DNA of 64,000 nucleotides from Phaeacidiphilus oryzae TH49. Lineage in GTDB: Bacteria; Actinomycetota; Actinomycetes; Streptomycetales; Streptomycetaceae. The notes under the pieces were generated by a model that worked only from the letters and a program-made list of their open reading frames with translations, was not told the DNA's origin and ran no database searches. Shown here piece after piece: positions 8,674-17,013 of this stretch. The position numbers and the translations under genes are program-made. The stretch's first letter is position 1; the number at the start of each line of letters is the position of its first letter. The DNA lies in the NCBI RefSeq assembly GCF_000744815.1, contig NZ_JQMQ01000005.1:3976055-4040054 (forward strand), read 5' to 3'.

Positions 8674-9651
8674 TCAACGGGCGTCGCTGGGCAGCAGTCG
8701 GGCGAGTGTGCGGACCGCGCGGTACTGGAGGGTCTTGATCGCGCCCTCGTTCTTGCCCATGATCCGCGCCGTCTCGGCCACCGACAGGCCCTGCAGGAAG
8801 CGCAGTGTCACGCACTCCTGCTGCTGCGGGTTGAGCCGGCGCACGGCCTCCAGCAGTGCGGCGTTGGAGAGCGACTCCAGCACGGACTCCTCGGGGCTGC
8901 GCTCCACCTCGTTGGCGTCCAGCATCTCGCCGGTGGTGACCTCCAGGCGGAAGCGGCTGGACTTGAAGTGGTCCGCCACCAGGTTCCGGGCGATGGTCAC
9001 CAGCCAGGCGCCGAAGTCCCGGCCCTGCCAGGTGAAGGTGCCGATCCTGCGCAGCGCGCGGAGGAAGGTCTCGCTGGTCAGGTCCTCGGCGGTGGCCCTG
9101 CTGCCGACCCGGTAGTAGATGTACCGGTACACGGTGTCGGAGTAGTGGTCGTACAGCCGTCCGAAGGCCTCACTGTCCCCCTGCTGGGCGCGGCCGACCA
9201 GTTCCACCACCGGGTTGACGGGGGCGCCGGCGGTCGCTGTCGCCCCCGGGCCGGGTGCCGCCGAGGGCGCTGAGGGCGCTGAGGTCGCCGTAGGCGCCGT
9301 GGTCGCTGAGCCCCGGCTTGCGGAGCGATGGCGCGCGCCCCCGGTGGAGGCGCTGGGGATCTCGCCGGAGCGCGCGGCGGGGGTGCGTGCGGGGCTGTCG
9401 GAACGCGGAGCGGAGCCGCCCGTCGCGCCGCCCGGCCCGGCGGGCGCGGCGCCGCGCAGCGGCGAGGCCGGCAGGGGGACCGCCGGGGCCGGCGCGGCGA
9501 AGGCCGGAGCCGTCAGGACCGGCGCGACCAGGACCGTCGCAGGGCGCGGCCACTGGCGCCCCGAGAGGTCGCGGGGCGTCAGCAGACCGCCGGGGGTGGG
9601 GCGGGCAGGGCTTCCGGGAGCGGTCGCGTCGTTCCGGTCGTGTGCGTACAC
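8674..9651 (-). CDS. bldN: Developmental ECF sigma factor BldN
   Basis: A 325-residue sigma factor. The C-terminal ~180 residues hold region 2 (GDSEAFGRLYDHYSDTVY through TAEDLTSETFLRALRRI and FGAWLVTIARN) and region 4 (LNPQQQECVTLRFLQGLSV), nearly identical to what I recall of S. coelicolor BldN. BldN drives aerial hypha genes including bldM, chaplins and rodlins. It is made as a proprotein; here the Ala/Pro/Ser-rich N-terminal extension is about 145 residues, longer than the roughly 86 I recall for S. coelicolor. GTG 9651, after a GGGAG site, gives the family start MYAH. Confidence 0.95.
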   Translation of the reverse strand: MYAHDRNDATAPGSPARPTPGGLLTPRDLSGRQWPRPATVLVAPVLTAPAFAAPAPAVPLPASPLRGAAPAGPGGATGGSAPRSDSPARTPAARSGEIPSASTGGARHRSASRGSATTAPTATSAPSAPSAAPGPGATATAGAPVNPVVELVGRAQQGDSEAFGRLYDHYSDTVYRYIYYRVGSRATAEDLTSETFLRALRRIGTFTWQGRDFGAWLVTIARNLVADHFKSSRFRLEVTTGEMLDANEVERSPEESVLESLSNAALLEAVRRLNPQQQECVTLRFLQGLSVAETARIMGKNEGAIKTLQYRAVRTLARLLPSDAR

Positions 9652-9971
9652 GGGACTCCCATGGGCAGGACTGTCGGTCGTACGGCGTTACGCGCGCCAT
9701 GCCCATGGCGGGACGCATGGGGCGGCGAGCGTCAGACGAGAATAACGCTTTGTGCAACAACGACTACACGGTGTTGCCGAATTCGCCGCTTGCGTCTCTT
9801 CCGTTACGGTCTGGAGCCGGTTTGTGACCGGGTGAAGTACGAGGGGAACCCAGGATTCCGACTGAAGTTGATCGTTTTCTGACCGGACGAGGCGGGGTTC
9901 CCCGCCGTCGCGTGCCCCAATCCATGGATTGAGCTGCTCGTCACAGCCCCGGAGCGGTCAGAAGCGAACAG
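9652..9971. other. Intergenic region upstream of bldN
   Basis: This 320-base AT-richer gap lies between the HAD hydrolase and bldN, both on the minus strand, and must contain the bldN promoter. A TATTCT-like -10 candidate is seen on the minus strand near 9735-9750, but no convincing -35 pairs with it. No gene is supported here. Confidence 0.5.
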
Positions 9972-10847
9972 TCAGTGGCGCTTGCGGTACATCGCGACCG
10001 CGGCCGCCGTGCCGCCCGCCGCGGCGCCGAGCCCGGCGGCCGCCGGGATGCCCACCCTGGCCGCCTTCCGGCCGGTCCTGAAGTCCCTTATCCGCCAGCC
10101 CTGTTCCCGGGCGTGGCGCCGGAGGTCGGCGTCCGGGTTGATCACGTACGGATGGCCGACCAGCGAGAGCATCGGAATATCGTTCGAGGAGTCGCTGTAC
10201 GCCGCGCAGCGCGACAGGTCGAGCCCCTCCTTCGCGGCGAGCGCCCGCACCGCCTCGGCCTTCGCCGGGCCGTGGAGGGTGTCGCCGACCAGGCGGCCGG
10301 TGTAGACGCCGTTCACCGCCTCGGCGACGGTGCCCAGGGCGCCGGTCATCCCGAGCCGGCCGGCGATCACCTTGGCCGCCTCCTGCGGGGCCGCGGTCAC
10401 CAGCCAGGTGCGCTGGCCCGCCTCCAGGTGCATCTGCACCAGGGCGCGGGTGCCCGGCCAGATCTTGTCGGCCATGTACTCGTCGAAGACCTCTTCGCAG
10501 ATCTCCTCGAGATCGGTCACCCGGTGGCCCTGGACGATCGAGAGCGCGCTCGCCTTGGCGTCCGCCATGTGCCCGGCGTGCTCCGCGCCGTTCACCCGGA
10601 ACCAGGCCTGCTGCCAGGCGAAGCGGGCGAGTTCGCGGGAGCTGAAGAACTTGCGCTTGTAGAGTCCGCGGCCGAGATAGAAGATCGCCGCGCCCTGCAT
10701 GATCGTGTTGTCGCAGTCGAAGAAGGCCCCCGCCTGCGGGTCCACCGGGATGTCCGCGTCGTGCGCGGGAGCGGCCGCGGCCTGCGCGGCTGCGGCGTCG
10801 CCCGCGAGCGCGGCACGCGCCGGGGTGAGCCTCGGGATCCTGCTCAT
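9972..10847 (-). CDS. HAD-IB family hydrolase (SerB-like) with C-terminal membrane helix
   Basis: A 291-residue hydrolase. Motif I is FFDCDNTI (nucleophile Asp44, acid Asp46), motif II is WLVTAAPQEAA, and the C-terminal acidic motif is AAYSDSSNDIPMLSLVG. This is the phosphoserine-phosphatase-like IB group. A hydrophobic Ala/Gly segment near 263-284 followed by YRKRH suggests a membrane anchor or association. In streptomycetes a relative lies between bldN and the glutaredoxin gene, so the order is conserved. The substrate is unknown. It is divergent from the glutaredoxin-like gene 119 bases away. Confidence 0.88.
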   Translation of the reverse strand: MSRIPRLTPARAALAGDAAAAQAAAAPAHDADIPVDPQAGAFFDCDNTIMQGAAIFYLGRGLYKRKFFSSRELARFAWQQAWFRVNGAEHAGHMADAKASALSIVQGHRVTDLEEICEEVFDEYMADKIWPGTRALVQMHLEAGQRTWLVTAAPQEAAKVIAGRLGMTGALGTVAEAVNGVYTGRLVGDTLHGPAKAEAVRALAAKEGLDLSRCAAYSDSSNDIPMLSLVGHPYVINPDADLRRHAREQGWRIRDFRTGRKAARVGIPAAAGLGAAAGGTAAAVAMYRKRH

Positions 10848-10966
10848 ACCGGGAGCATAGCCACGAGGACGCGTACGGTTCGTATCCGCAGTGTGCAGTC
10901 AGTGTTAACCGGCCGCGACGAGGCGGGATGCCCGCCCGCGGCCGACCAGTCAGCGAGGGACGGGCG

Positions 10967-11197
10967 ATGATCACGCTCATCGGCAAGCCGGGGTGCCATC
11001 TCTGCGACGAGGCGCGGGAGGTGGTCTCGCGGGTCGCGGGGGAACTGGGGGTTCCGTGGGAGGAGCGGGACATCCTCCAGGACGAGGAGCTGTACCGGAA
11101 GTACTGGGAGCAGATCCCGGTCACCCTGATCGACGGGCGCCAGCACGACTTCTGGCGGGTGGACGAGAAGCGGCTCCGGGCCGCGCTGGAGAAGTGA
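10967..11197 (+). CDS. Glutaredoxin-like thiol-redox protein
   Basis: A 76-residue thioredoxin-fold protein with the N-terminal redox motif KPGCHLCDEA (CxxC), the cis-proline loop EQIPVTLIDG and a C-terminal helix. This matches the glutaredoxin family, DUF836 type, of actinobacteria. Start at ATG 10967 places GCGAGGGA seven bases upstream; the earlier ATG at 10928 would add an unlikely N-terminus. Its place just before rex fits a redox theme but no shared regulation is shown. Confidence 0.85.
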   Translation: MITLIGKPGCHLCDEAREVVSRVAGELGVPWEERDILQDEELYRKYWEQIPVTLIDGRQHDFWRVDEKRLRAALEK

Positions 11198-11588
11198 TCC
11201 GGCGCACTCCGGGTAGCCACGGGGAAGTCCCGTGCGGCAGAGGTGTTTTTGAACACATCTGTCGGCTCCGCGCGAGTTTGCGCCGGGGTCCTTTGTTGGC
11301 CTTACCATCTATAACCGGCCCAGCGGCCAGTCGGAGGTAGCGGGGGCGTGAACAGTCAGGAGGCGCACAGGTGCTCGCCGACGCTCCCGTCACTCCTGGC
11401 GGTCCCCGCCCCTTGGGCAGCCCGGTGAACTCCGGGGACGAATCCGACTCTTCACCAAATCCGGACACTGCCGGGGCGGTTGCGTGATGCGTGTCACTTC
11501 GGCCGGGCAAAACGGACACCATCTTTGTGCACACGTTCACAAACGCATAGCCTGGCGTGCAAAGCCCAGCTTCACCTACAGGAGCATC
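11198..11588. other. Regulatory gap upstream of rex
   Basis: This 391-base region has no supported gene. It holds a partial dyad GTGTT-TTTG-AACAC near 11243-11256, a TATAAC box at 11310-11315 without a clear partner, and the Rex operator/promoter at 11525-11553. Confidence 0.6.
11525..11553 (+). promoter_or_regulatory. Rex operator overlapping a rex promoter
   Basis: The 16-base sequence TGTGCACACGTTCACA (11526-11541) differs at one base from the Rex site TGTGAAC-N3-TTCACA. It overlaps a promoter: -35 TTGTGC (11525-11530), a 17-base spacer, and -10 TAGCCT (11548-11553). The start codon lies 36 bases after the -10. Rex binds such sites when NADH is low, so autoregulation of rex and the haem genes is expected. 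Confidence 0.85.
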
Positions 11589-12497
11589 GTGGCAACTGAC
11601 CGATCTTCCCAGGCCCCCAGCGGCAGCCGGGGGCGCCCGTCCGGCCGGGGCCGCGGCATTCCCGAGGCGACGGTCGCGCGGTTGCCGCTCTACCTGAGGG
11701 CGCTCACGGCGCTCTCCGAGCGCTCGGTCCCCACGGTCTCCTCCGAGGAGCTGGCCGCCGCGGCCGGGGTCAACTCGGCCAAGCTCCGCAAGGACTTCTC
11801 CTACCTGGGGTCCTACGGCACCCGCGGGGTCGGGTACGACGTGGAGTACCTCGTCTACCAGATCTCGCGTGAGCTGGGCCTCACCCAGGACTGGCCGGTG
11901 GTGATCGTCGGTATCGGAAACCTCGGCCACGCCCTCGCCAACTACGGCGGGTTCGCCTCCCGCGGGTTCCGGGTCGCCGCCCTGCTGGACGCCGATCCGG
12001 AGCTGGCCGGGAAGACCGCGGCCGGTCTGCCGGTTCGTCCCATGGACGACCTGGAGCGGGTGATCGCCGAGGAGCACGTCTCGATCGGCGTGATCACCAC
12101 TCCGCCGGTCGCCGCCCAGCAGGTCTGCGACCGGCTGGTGGCGGCCGGGGTGACCAGCATCCTGAACTTCGCCCCGACCGTGCTGAGCGTTCCGGACGGG
12201 GTGGACGTCCGCAAGGTCGACCTCTCCATAGAGCTGCAGATCCTCGCCTTCCACGAGCAGCGGAAGTCCGGCGAGGACCTGGACCCGGCGGGGATGGACG
12301 GCCCGGGCGGCCCCGGCCGGTCCGACGCGCCGGTCGAGCCGGGCGGCCGCGCCCGCGCGGTGGCCGCGGCGGCGGCGAAGGCGCTGCCCCGCGCGGTGGC
12401 CAGGACCAGGAGCGGCGGGGCTGCCGGCAAGGCTGCCGGCAAGGCCGAGCGCGGCAAGGGAGACGAAGGGGACCTGCCGGCCGTGATGCCGGCGTGA
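11589..12497 (+). CDS. rex: Redox-sensing transcriptional repressor Rex
   Basis: A 302-residue regulator. The N-terminal winged helix (SSEELAAAAGVNSAKLRKDF, then YLGSYGTRGVGYDVEYL) binds the operator. The Rossmann domain (VVIVGIGNLGHALANYGGF) senses the NADH/NAD ratio, and a domain-swapped helix ends the core near residue 230. The last ~70 residues are a basic Ala/Lys/Arg-rich tail, longer than in minimal Rex proteins. The start is GTG 11589 after AGGAG. The gene heads a rex-hemA-hemC-hemD arrangement, tying haem supply to respiratory state; hemB is set apart by a hairpin. Confidence 0.95.
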   Translation: MATDRSSQAPSGSRGRPSGRGRGIPEATVARLPLYLRALTALSERSVPTVSSEELAAAAGVNSAKLRKDFSYLGSYGTRGVGYDVEYLVYQISRELGLTQDWPVVIVGIGNLGHALANYGGFASRGFRVAALLDADPELAGKTAAGLPVRPMDDLERVIAEEHVSIGVITTPPVAAQQVCDRLVAAGVTSILNFAPTVLSVPDGVDVRKVDLSIELQILAFHEQRKSGEDLDPAGMDGPGGPGRSDAPVEPGGRARAVAAAAAKALPRAVARTRSGGAAGKAAGKAERGKGDEGDLPAVMPA

Positions 12498-12555
12498 GCC
12501 CAGCGGTACCAGTGAGAACCAGCATGCGAACGGACAAGGGAAACGAGGCGGGCGA

Positions 12556-13938
12556 ATGAGTCTGCTCGTCCTGGGGCTGAGCCATCGGACAGCCCCGGTG
12601 GGGCTGTTGGAGCGGGCCTCGCTGACCGGCGAGGAGCCCGTCCGGCTGCTGCGGGCCGCCGCCGGCTCGGCGCCGGTCGGCGAGGCCACCCTGGTGGCCA
12701 CCTGCAACCGGATAGAGCTCTACGCCGACGTGGCCAAGTTCCACGCCGGGGTCGACGACCTCTCGGCGCTGCTCGCCGGGCACACCGGGGTGGAGCTGGA
12801 GGAGCTCACCCCGCACCTCTACGTCCACTACGAGGACCGCGCCGTCCACCACCTCTTCTCGGTGGCCTGCGGTCTCGACTCGATGGTGGTCGGCGAGGGC
12901 CAGATCCTCGGCCAGCTCCGCGACGCGCTCTCCCTCGCCCAGGACGAGGGGACCGCCGGACGTGGCCTCAACGAGCTGTTCCAGCAGGCCCTCCGGGTCG
13001 GCAAGCGGGCGCACAGCGAGACCGGCATCGACCGGGCCGGGCAGTCGCTGGTGACCTTCGGTCTGGAGCAGGTCGCCGAGGCCACGGGCCCGGTGGAGCG
13101 GAAGCGGGCGCTGGTCGTCGGCGCCGGCTCGATGAGCTCGCTGGCCGCGACCACGCTGGCCCGGCTCGGCGTACCGGACCTGGTGATCGCCAACCGGACG
13201 CCGGAGCGGGCCGAGCGGCTGGCCGCCGCGCTGGACGCGCGGACCGTGCCGTTCGGCCAGGTCGGCGCCGCGATGGCGGAGGCCGACCTGGTGATCTCCT
13301 GCACCGGAGCCGCGGGCATCGTCCTCGGCGCGGAGGAGATCGCGGTCGCGGTCGGCCGGCGCGCCGAGCGCTCGGCCGGAGCTGCGCCGCTGGCCGTACT
13401 CGACCTGGCCATGCCCCGGGACACCGATCCCGGGGTGCAGGACCTGGACGGGGTCGTGCTGGTCGACCTGGAGACGCTGGCCGACGCGGCCTCCGAGCGC
13501 CCCGGCGGCGCCGCGGACGTCGACCTGGTCCGGCGGCTCGTCGACGAGGAGCTCGAACAGTACGCCGCGGCCCAGCGGGCGTCCCGGATCACCCCGACCG
13601 TGGTCGCCCTGCGCACCATGGCCGCCGAGGTGGTCGGCGCCGAGCTGGAGCGCCTGGACGGGCGGCTGCCCGAGCTGGACGCCAAGGCCCGCGCCGAGCT
13701 GAAGCAGACCGTCCACCGGGTCGTGGACAAGCTGCTCCACGCCCCCACGGTCCGGGTGAAGCAGCTGGCCAGCGAGCCCGGCGGGGCCTCCTACGCCGAG
13801 GCGCTGCGGGAGCTCTTCGACCTCGACCCGGCGGCCGTCCGCGCCGTGGCCGGCGCTCCGGACCCGGTACGGGTCCCGGAGGCGGCCCGCGAAACCACTC
13901 TGCCCGCTCCCAGCACGATCAGGACGATCATGCCATGA
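12556..13938 (+). CDS. hemA: Glutamyl-tRNA reductase HemA
   Basis: A 460-residue enzyme reducing glutamyl-tRNA to glutamate-1-semialdehyde with NADPH, the first step of C5-pathway tetrapyrrole synthesis. Catalytic Cys50 sits in TLVATCNRIELY. The substrate pocket GLDSMVVGEGQILGQ and the NADPH-binding VVGAGSMSSLAATTL are intact, as is the C-terminal dimerisation helix. Its stop overlaps the hemC start by four bases. It lies 58 bases after rex and is probably co-transcribed with it from the Rex-controlled promoter. Confidence 0.97.
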   Translation: MSLLVLGLSHRTAPVGLLERASLTGEEPVRLLRAAAGSAPVGEATLVATCNRIELYADVAKFHAGVDDLSALLAGHTGVELEELTPHLYVHYEDRAVHHLFSVACGLDSMVVGEGQILGQLRDALSLAQDEGTAGRGLNELFQQALRVGKRAHSETGIDRAGQSLVTFGLEQVAEATGPVERKRALVVGAGSMSSLAATTLARLGVPDLVIANRTPERAERLAAALDARTVPFGQVGAAMAEADLVISCTGAAGIVLGAEEIAVAVGRRAERSAGAAPLAVLDLAMPRDTDPGVQDLDGVVLVDLETLADAASERPGGAADVDLVRRLVDEELEQYAAAQRASRITPTVVALRTMAAEVVGAELERLDGRLPELDAKARAELKQTVHRVVDKLLHAPTVRVKQLASEPGGASYAEALRELFDLDPAAVRAVAGAPDPVRVPEAARETTLPAPSTIRTIMP

Positions 13939-15011
13939 CTGGTGAACTGACCTCTACCCCAGGGGAGTTGGGCGCCGACCCGGCTCAGGGCCCGCTCCGG
14001 CTCGGCACCCGCCGGAGTGCCCTCGCCCTGACCCAGTCCGGAATGGTCGCCGACGCGGTCACCCGAGCCACCGGCCGACCCGTCGAGCTGGTGGAGATCA
14101 CCACCTACGGCGACGTCTCCCGGGAGCACCTCTCGCAGATCGGCGGCCAGGGCGTCTTCGTCTCCGCCCTGCGGGACGCGGTGCTGGCCGGCCGGGTCGA
14201 CTTCGCCGTCCACTCGCTGAAGGACCTGCCGACCGCGCAGCCCGCCGAACTCGCCCTGGCCGCCGTGCCGGAGCGGGAGGACCCGCGGGACGTCCTGGTC
14301 GCCAGGGACGGCCTGGACCTCGTCCAGCTGATCGAGAAGTGCGCCCACGAGGCCGGTGGCCGCACGGCCCGGATCGGCACCGGGGCGGCGCGCCGGACGG
14401 CGCAGCTGAACGCGTACGCGGCCCGGCACGGACTCCCGCTGGAGACCGTGCCGATCCGCGGCAACGTGGACACCCGGATCGGCTTCGTCCGCTCCGGGGA
14501 GCTCGACGCGGTGGTCCTCGCCGCGGCCGGACTGAGCCGGCTGGGCAGGCTCGCCGAGGCCACCCAGCTGATCGAGCCCGAGCTCATGCTGCCGTCGCCC
14601 GGGCAGGGCGCGCTGGCAGTGGAGTGCCGCGCGGACGACGAGGACCTCGTCGCCGCGCTGGCCCAGCTCGACCACGCCCCCACCCGGGCGGCGGTCTTCG
14701 CCGAGCGCGCGCTGCTGGGCGCGCTGGACGCCGGGTGCTCCGCCCCGGTGGGGGCGTTGGCCACGCTTGCGGAGAACGGTGCGGACCCCGTGGTCGAGCA
14801 TCCGGTGACGGATCGTCACCAGGCCGGCGAGCTGCGCCTGCGCGGCCTCGTCGGCACCCTTGACGGCTCGTCCGTCGTGCAGTTGTCCACCACCGGCACC
14901 ATCGCCCCCGACGCCTCCGTGGAGGCGGCGGCCGCGGCCATCGGCCGCGAGCTCGCCGCCCGCATGCTCGCCGAGGGTGCCGCCGGTCTCATGGGGGAGC
15001 GAGCCCAGTGA
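13935..15011 (+). CDS. hemC: Porphobilinogen deaminase HemC
   Basis: A 358-residue hydroxymethylbilane synthase joining four porphobilinogens. Signature motifs are LRLGTRRSALAL, HSLKDLPT, IRGNVDTR, LPSPGQGALAVE and the dipyrromethane cofactor cysteine Cys268 in LDAGCSAPVGA. About 20 residues precede the core. ATG 13935 overlaps the hemA stop, and its own stop overlaps hemD, so hemA-C-D are translationally coupled. The product is consumed by the synthase encoded next. Confidence 0.97.
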   Translation: MTGELTSTPGELGADPAQGPLRLGTRRSALALTQSGMVADAVTRATGRPVELVEITTYGDVSREHLSQIGGQGVFVSALRDAVLAGRVDFAVHSLKDLPTAQPAELALAAVPEREDPRDVLVARDGLDLVQLIEKCAHEAGGRTARIGTGAARRTAQLNAYAARHGLPLETVPIRGNVDTRIGFVRSGELDAVVLAAAGLSRLGRLAEATQLIEPELMLPSPGQGALAVECRADDEDLVAALAQLDHAPTRAAVFAERALLGALDAGCSAPVGALATLAENGADPVVEHPVTDRHQAGELRLRGLVGTLDGSSVVQLSTTGTIAPDASVEAAAAAIGRELAARMLAEGAAGLMGERAQ

Positions 15012-16780
15012 GCCCCACCGCCAGCAAGTCCGCCGGCAAGCCCGCCGTAGAGGACAGCACCGCCGGCGCCGCCGTCGGCGTCGCCACCGAGACCGCCGCC
15101 GGGGTCCCCGGCCGCCGCCAGGCCGGCCGGGTCACCTTCCTGGGGGCGGGACCGGGCGACCCCGGGCTGCTGACCCTCAACGCGGTGGAGGCGCTGTCCA
15201 CCGCCGATCTGCTGATCGCCGACCCGGAGATCGCCGAGTCGGTGCGTCCGCACTGCCCGGCCGGGATCGAGACGCAGTCCCCGCACCCCGACACCGAGGC
15301 CTTCGTCCTGGACGAGGAGCCGGCCGCCGAGGTGATCGCCCGGCTGCTGCCCGCGGTCCGGTCCGGCAAGCACGTGGTGCGCGCCGTCGAGGGCGACCCC
15401 GGCCTGGACGGCCGGGCCACCGAGGAGATGCTGGCCTGCGCCCAGGCGCAGGTGGCCTTCCAGGTGGTGCCGGGCGTGCCGCAGGCGGTCGGTGTGCCGG
15501 CGTACGCGGGCGTGCCGCTGCGCGGCGGCGCCGGGGCGGAGGGCGCGGAGCCCGGCGGCTCGGCCGACGTCCGCTACGTGGACGTCAGCGGGCACGTCGC
15601 CGACGCGACCTGGACCGAGCTGGGCGAGGCCGACGCGTCCACCGCGCTGGTGCTGCGCACCGTGCTGGGCCAGGTGCCCGCGATGGCCCAGGCGCTGGTC
15701 GCCCACGGCCGGAAGCCGGACACCCCGCTCTCCATCACCCTCCGCGGCACCACCACCAGGCAGCGCACCTACACCGCGACCCTGGGCAGCATCGCCGCCG
15801 AGCTGAAGTCCGCGAAGGTGCTGCCCTCGCCGGTCTCGGCGCCGGTCGACCCGGCGTCCTCGGTGATAGCCGTGCTGGGCGAGCGGGTGGCGCACCGCCA
15901 GGAGCTCTCCTGGTTCGAGACCAAGCCGATGTTCGGCTGGAACGTGCTGGTCCCGCGCACCAAGGACCAGGCCGGCGCGCTCTGCGAGCAGTTGCGCTCG
16001 TACGGGGCCGTGCCGCACGAGGTGCCGACCATCGCGGTCGAGCCGCCGCGCACCCCGCAGCAGATGGAGCGGGCGATCAAGGGCCTGGTGACGGGCCGCT
16101 ACGAGTGGATCGCCTTCACCTCGGTCAACGCGGTCAAGGCGGTCCGGGAGAAGTTCGAGGAGTACGGGCTCGACGCCCGCGCCTTCGCCGGGATCAAGGT
16201 CGCGGCGGTGGGCGCCACCACGGCGCAGGCGCTGGTCGACTTCGGCGTGAAGCCGGACCTCGTCCCGAGCGGCGAGCAGTCGGCGGCCGGGCTGCTGGAG
16301 GACTGGCCGCCGTACGACCCGGTCTTCGACCCGATCGACCGGGTGCTGCTGCCGCGCGCGGACATCGCCACCGAGACGCTGGTCGCCGGGCTGATCGAGC
16401 TGGGCTGGGAGGTGGACGACGTCACGGCCTACCGGACCGTGCGGGCCTCGCCGCCGCCGGCGCCGACCCGGGAGGCGATCAAGGGCGGCGGGTTCGACGC
16501 GGTGCTCTTCACCTCGTCCTCCACGGTGCGGAACCTGGTCGGGATCGCCGGAAAGCCGCACAACGTGACCGTCATCGCGTGTATCGGGCCGGCGACGGCC
16601 AAGACCGCGGAGGAGCACGGGCTGCGGGTCGACGTGCTGTCGCCGGCGCCGAGCGTCGCCGCGCTGGCGGAGGCGCTGGCCGCGTTCGGCGCGCAGCGCC
16701 GGGACGCGGCGCTGGCGGCGGGCGAGCCGGTGTACCGGCCTTCCGAGCGGCGGCCGGGGTCGCGTCGCAAGGCGCGTTAG
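15008..16780 (+). CDS. hemD: HemD uroporphyrinogen-III synthase with N-terminal methyltransferase-like domain
   Basis: A 590-residue two-domain protein. Residues 40-285 resemble the SAM-dependent uroporphyrinogen-III methyltransferase fold (VTFLGAGPGDPGLLTLNAV). Residues ~310-570 are uroporphyrinogen-III synthase (WIAFTSVNAVKAVREKF, VLFTSSSTVRNLVGIAG, CIGPATAKTAEEHG). The methyltransferase half is degenerate: the usual GGDPFVFGRG region reads EGDPGLDGRA near 129-137. Synthase activity, closing hydroxymethylbilane, is the secure assignment; methylation towards sirohaem or B12 is uncertain. It overlaps hemC by four bases. Confidence 0.92.
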   Translation: MSPTASKSAGKPAVEDSTAGAAVGVATETAAGVPGRRQAGRVTFLGAGPGDPGLLTLNAVEALSTADLLIADPEIAESVRPHCPAGIETQSPHPDTEAFVLDEEPAAEVIARLLPAVRSGKHVVRAVEGDPGLDGRATEEMLACAQAQVAFQVVPGVPQAVGVPAYAGVPLRGGAGAEGAEPGGSADVRYVDVSGHVADATWTELGEADASTALVLRTVLGQVPAMAQALVAHGRKPDTPLSITLRGTTTRQRTYTATLGSIAAELKSAKVLPSPVSAPVDPASSVIAVLGERVAHRQELSWFETKPMFGWNVLVPRTKDQAGALCEQLRSYGAVPHEVPTIAVEPPRTPQQMERAIKGLVTGRYEWIAFTSVNAVKAVREKFEEYGLDARAFAGIKVAAVGATTAQALVDFGVKPDLVPSGEQSAAGLLEDWPPYDPVFDPIDRVLLPRADIATETLVAGLIELGWEVDDVTAYRTVRASPPPAPTREAIKGGGFDAVLFTSSSTVRNLVGIAGKPHNVTVIACIGPATAKTAEEHGLRVDVLSPAPSVAALAEALAAFGAQRRDAALAAGEPVYRPSERRPGSRRKAR

Positions 16781-16838
16781 TCGCCCACCGGGCGGCGAGT
16801 GGCTGTGCGTCGGCGTCTGCGGCGCCGTAGTTCCGCTT

Positions 16839-16906
16839 CGCGCAGTTCCCCGCGCCCCTGAAATCAGCGCCGAAGGCGCGATTCAGGGGCGCGGGGAACT
16901 GCGCGG
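16839..16906. repeat. Large hairpin from two inverted repeat copies between hemD and hemB
   Basis: Two copies of the GC-rich repeat face each other: 16839-16862 and 16882-16906, with near-perfect arms of about 24 bases. The inner part (TCAGCGCC-GAA-GGCGCGA) extends the stem with small bulges. The structure should end or attenuate transcription from hemD, leaving hemB to its own promoter. It is the most symmetrical example of the window's repeat family. Confidence 0.8.
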
Positions 16907-17013
16907 CCAACCGGCCATCGACCCGCAGACGCCGACTCGCCATCCGTTGCCGCCCAGTCGGCGGCCCGCCGTAGGATCCAGTAAGCGCAACGCAGTCGAG
17001 GAGGCACCGAGAC

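Noticed and set aside
9820-9845. GTGACCGGGTGAAG as a BldD site upstream of bldN
   Set aside because: It does not fit an inverted AGTGA/TCACC arrangement well enough to call.
11241-11260. GTGTT-TTTG-AACAC dyad as a second Rex site
   Set aside because: Its arms are only five bases and it does not fit the Rex spacing or consensus.
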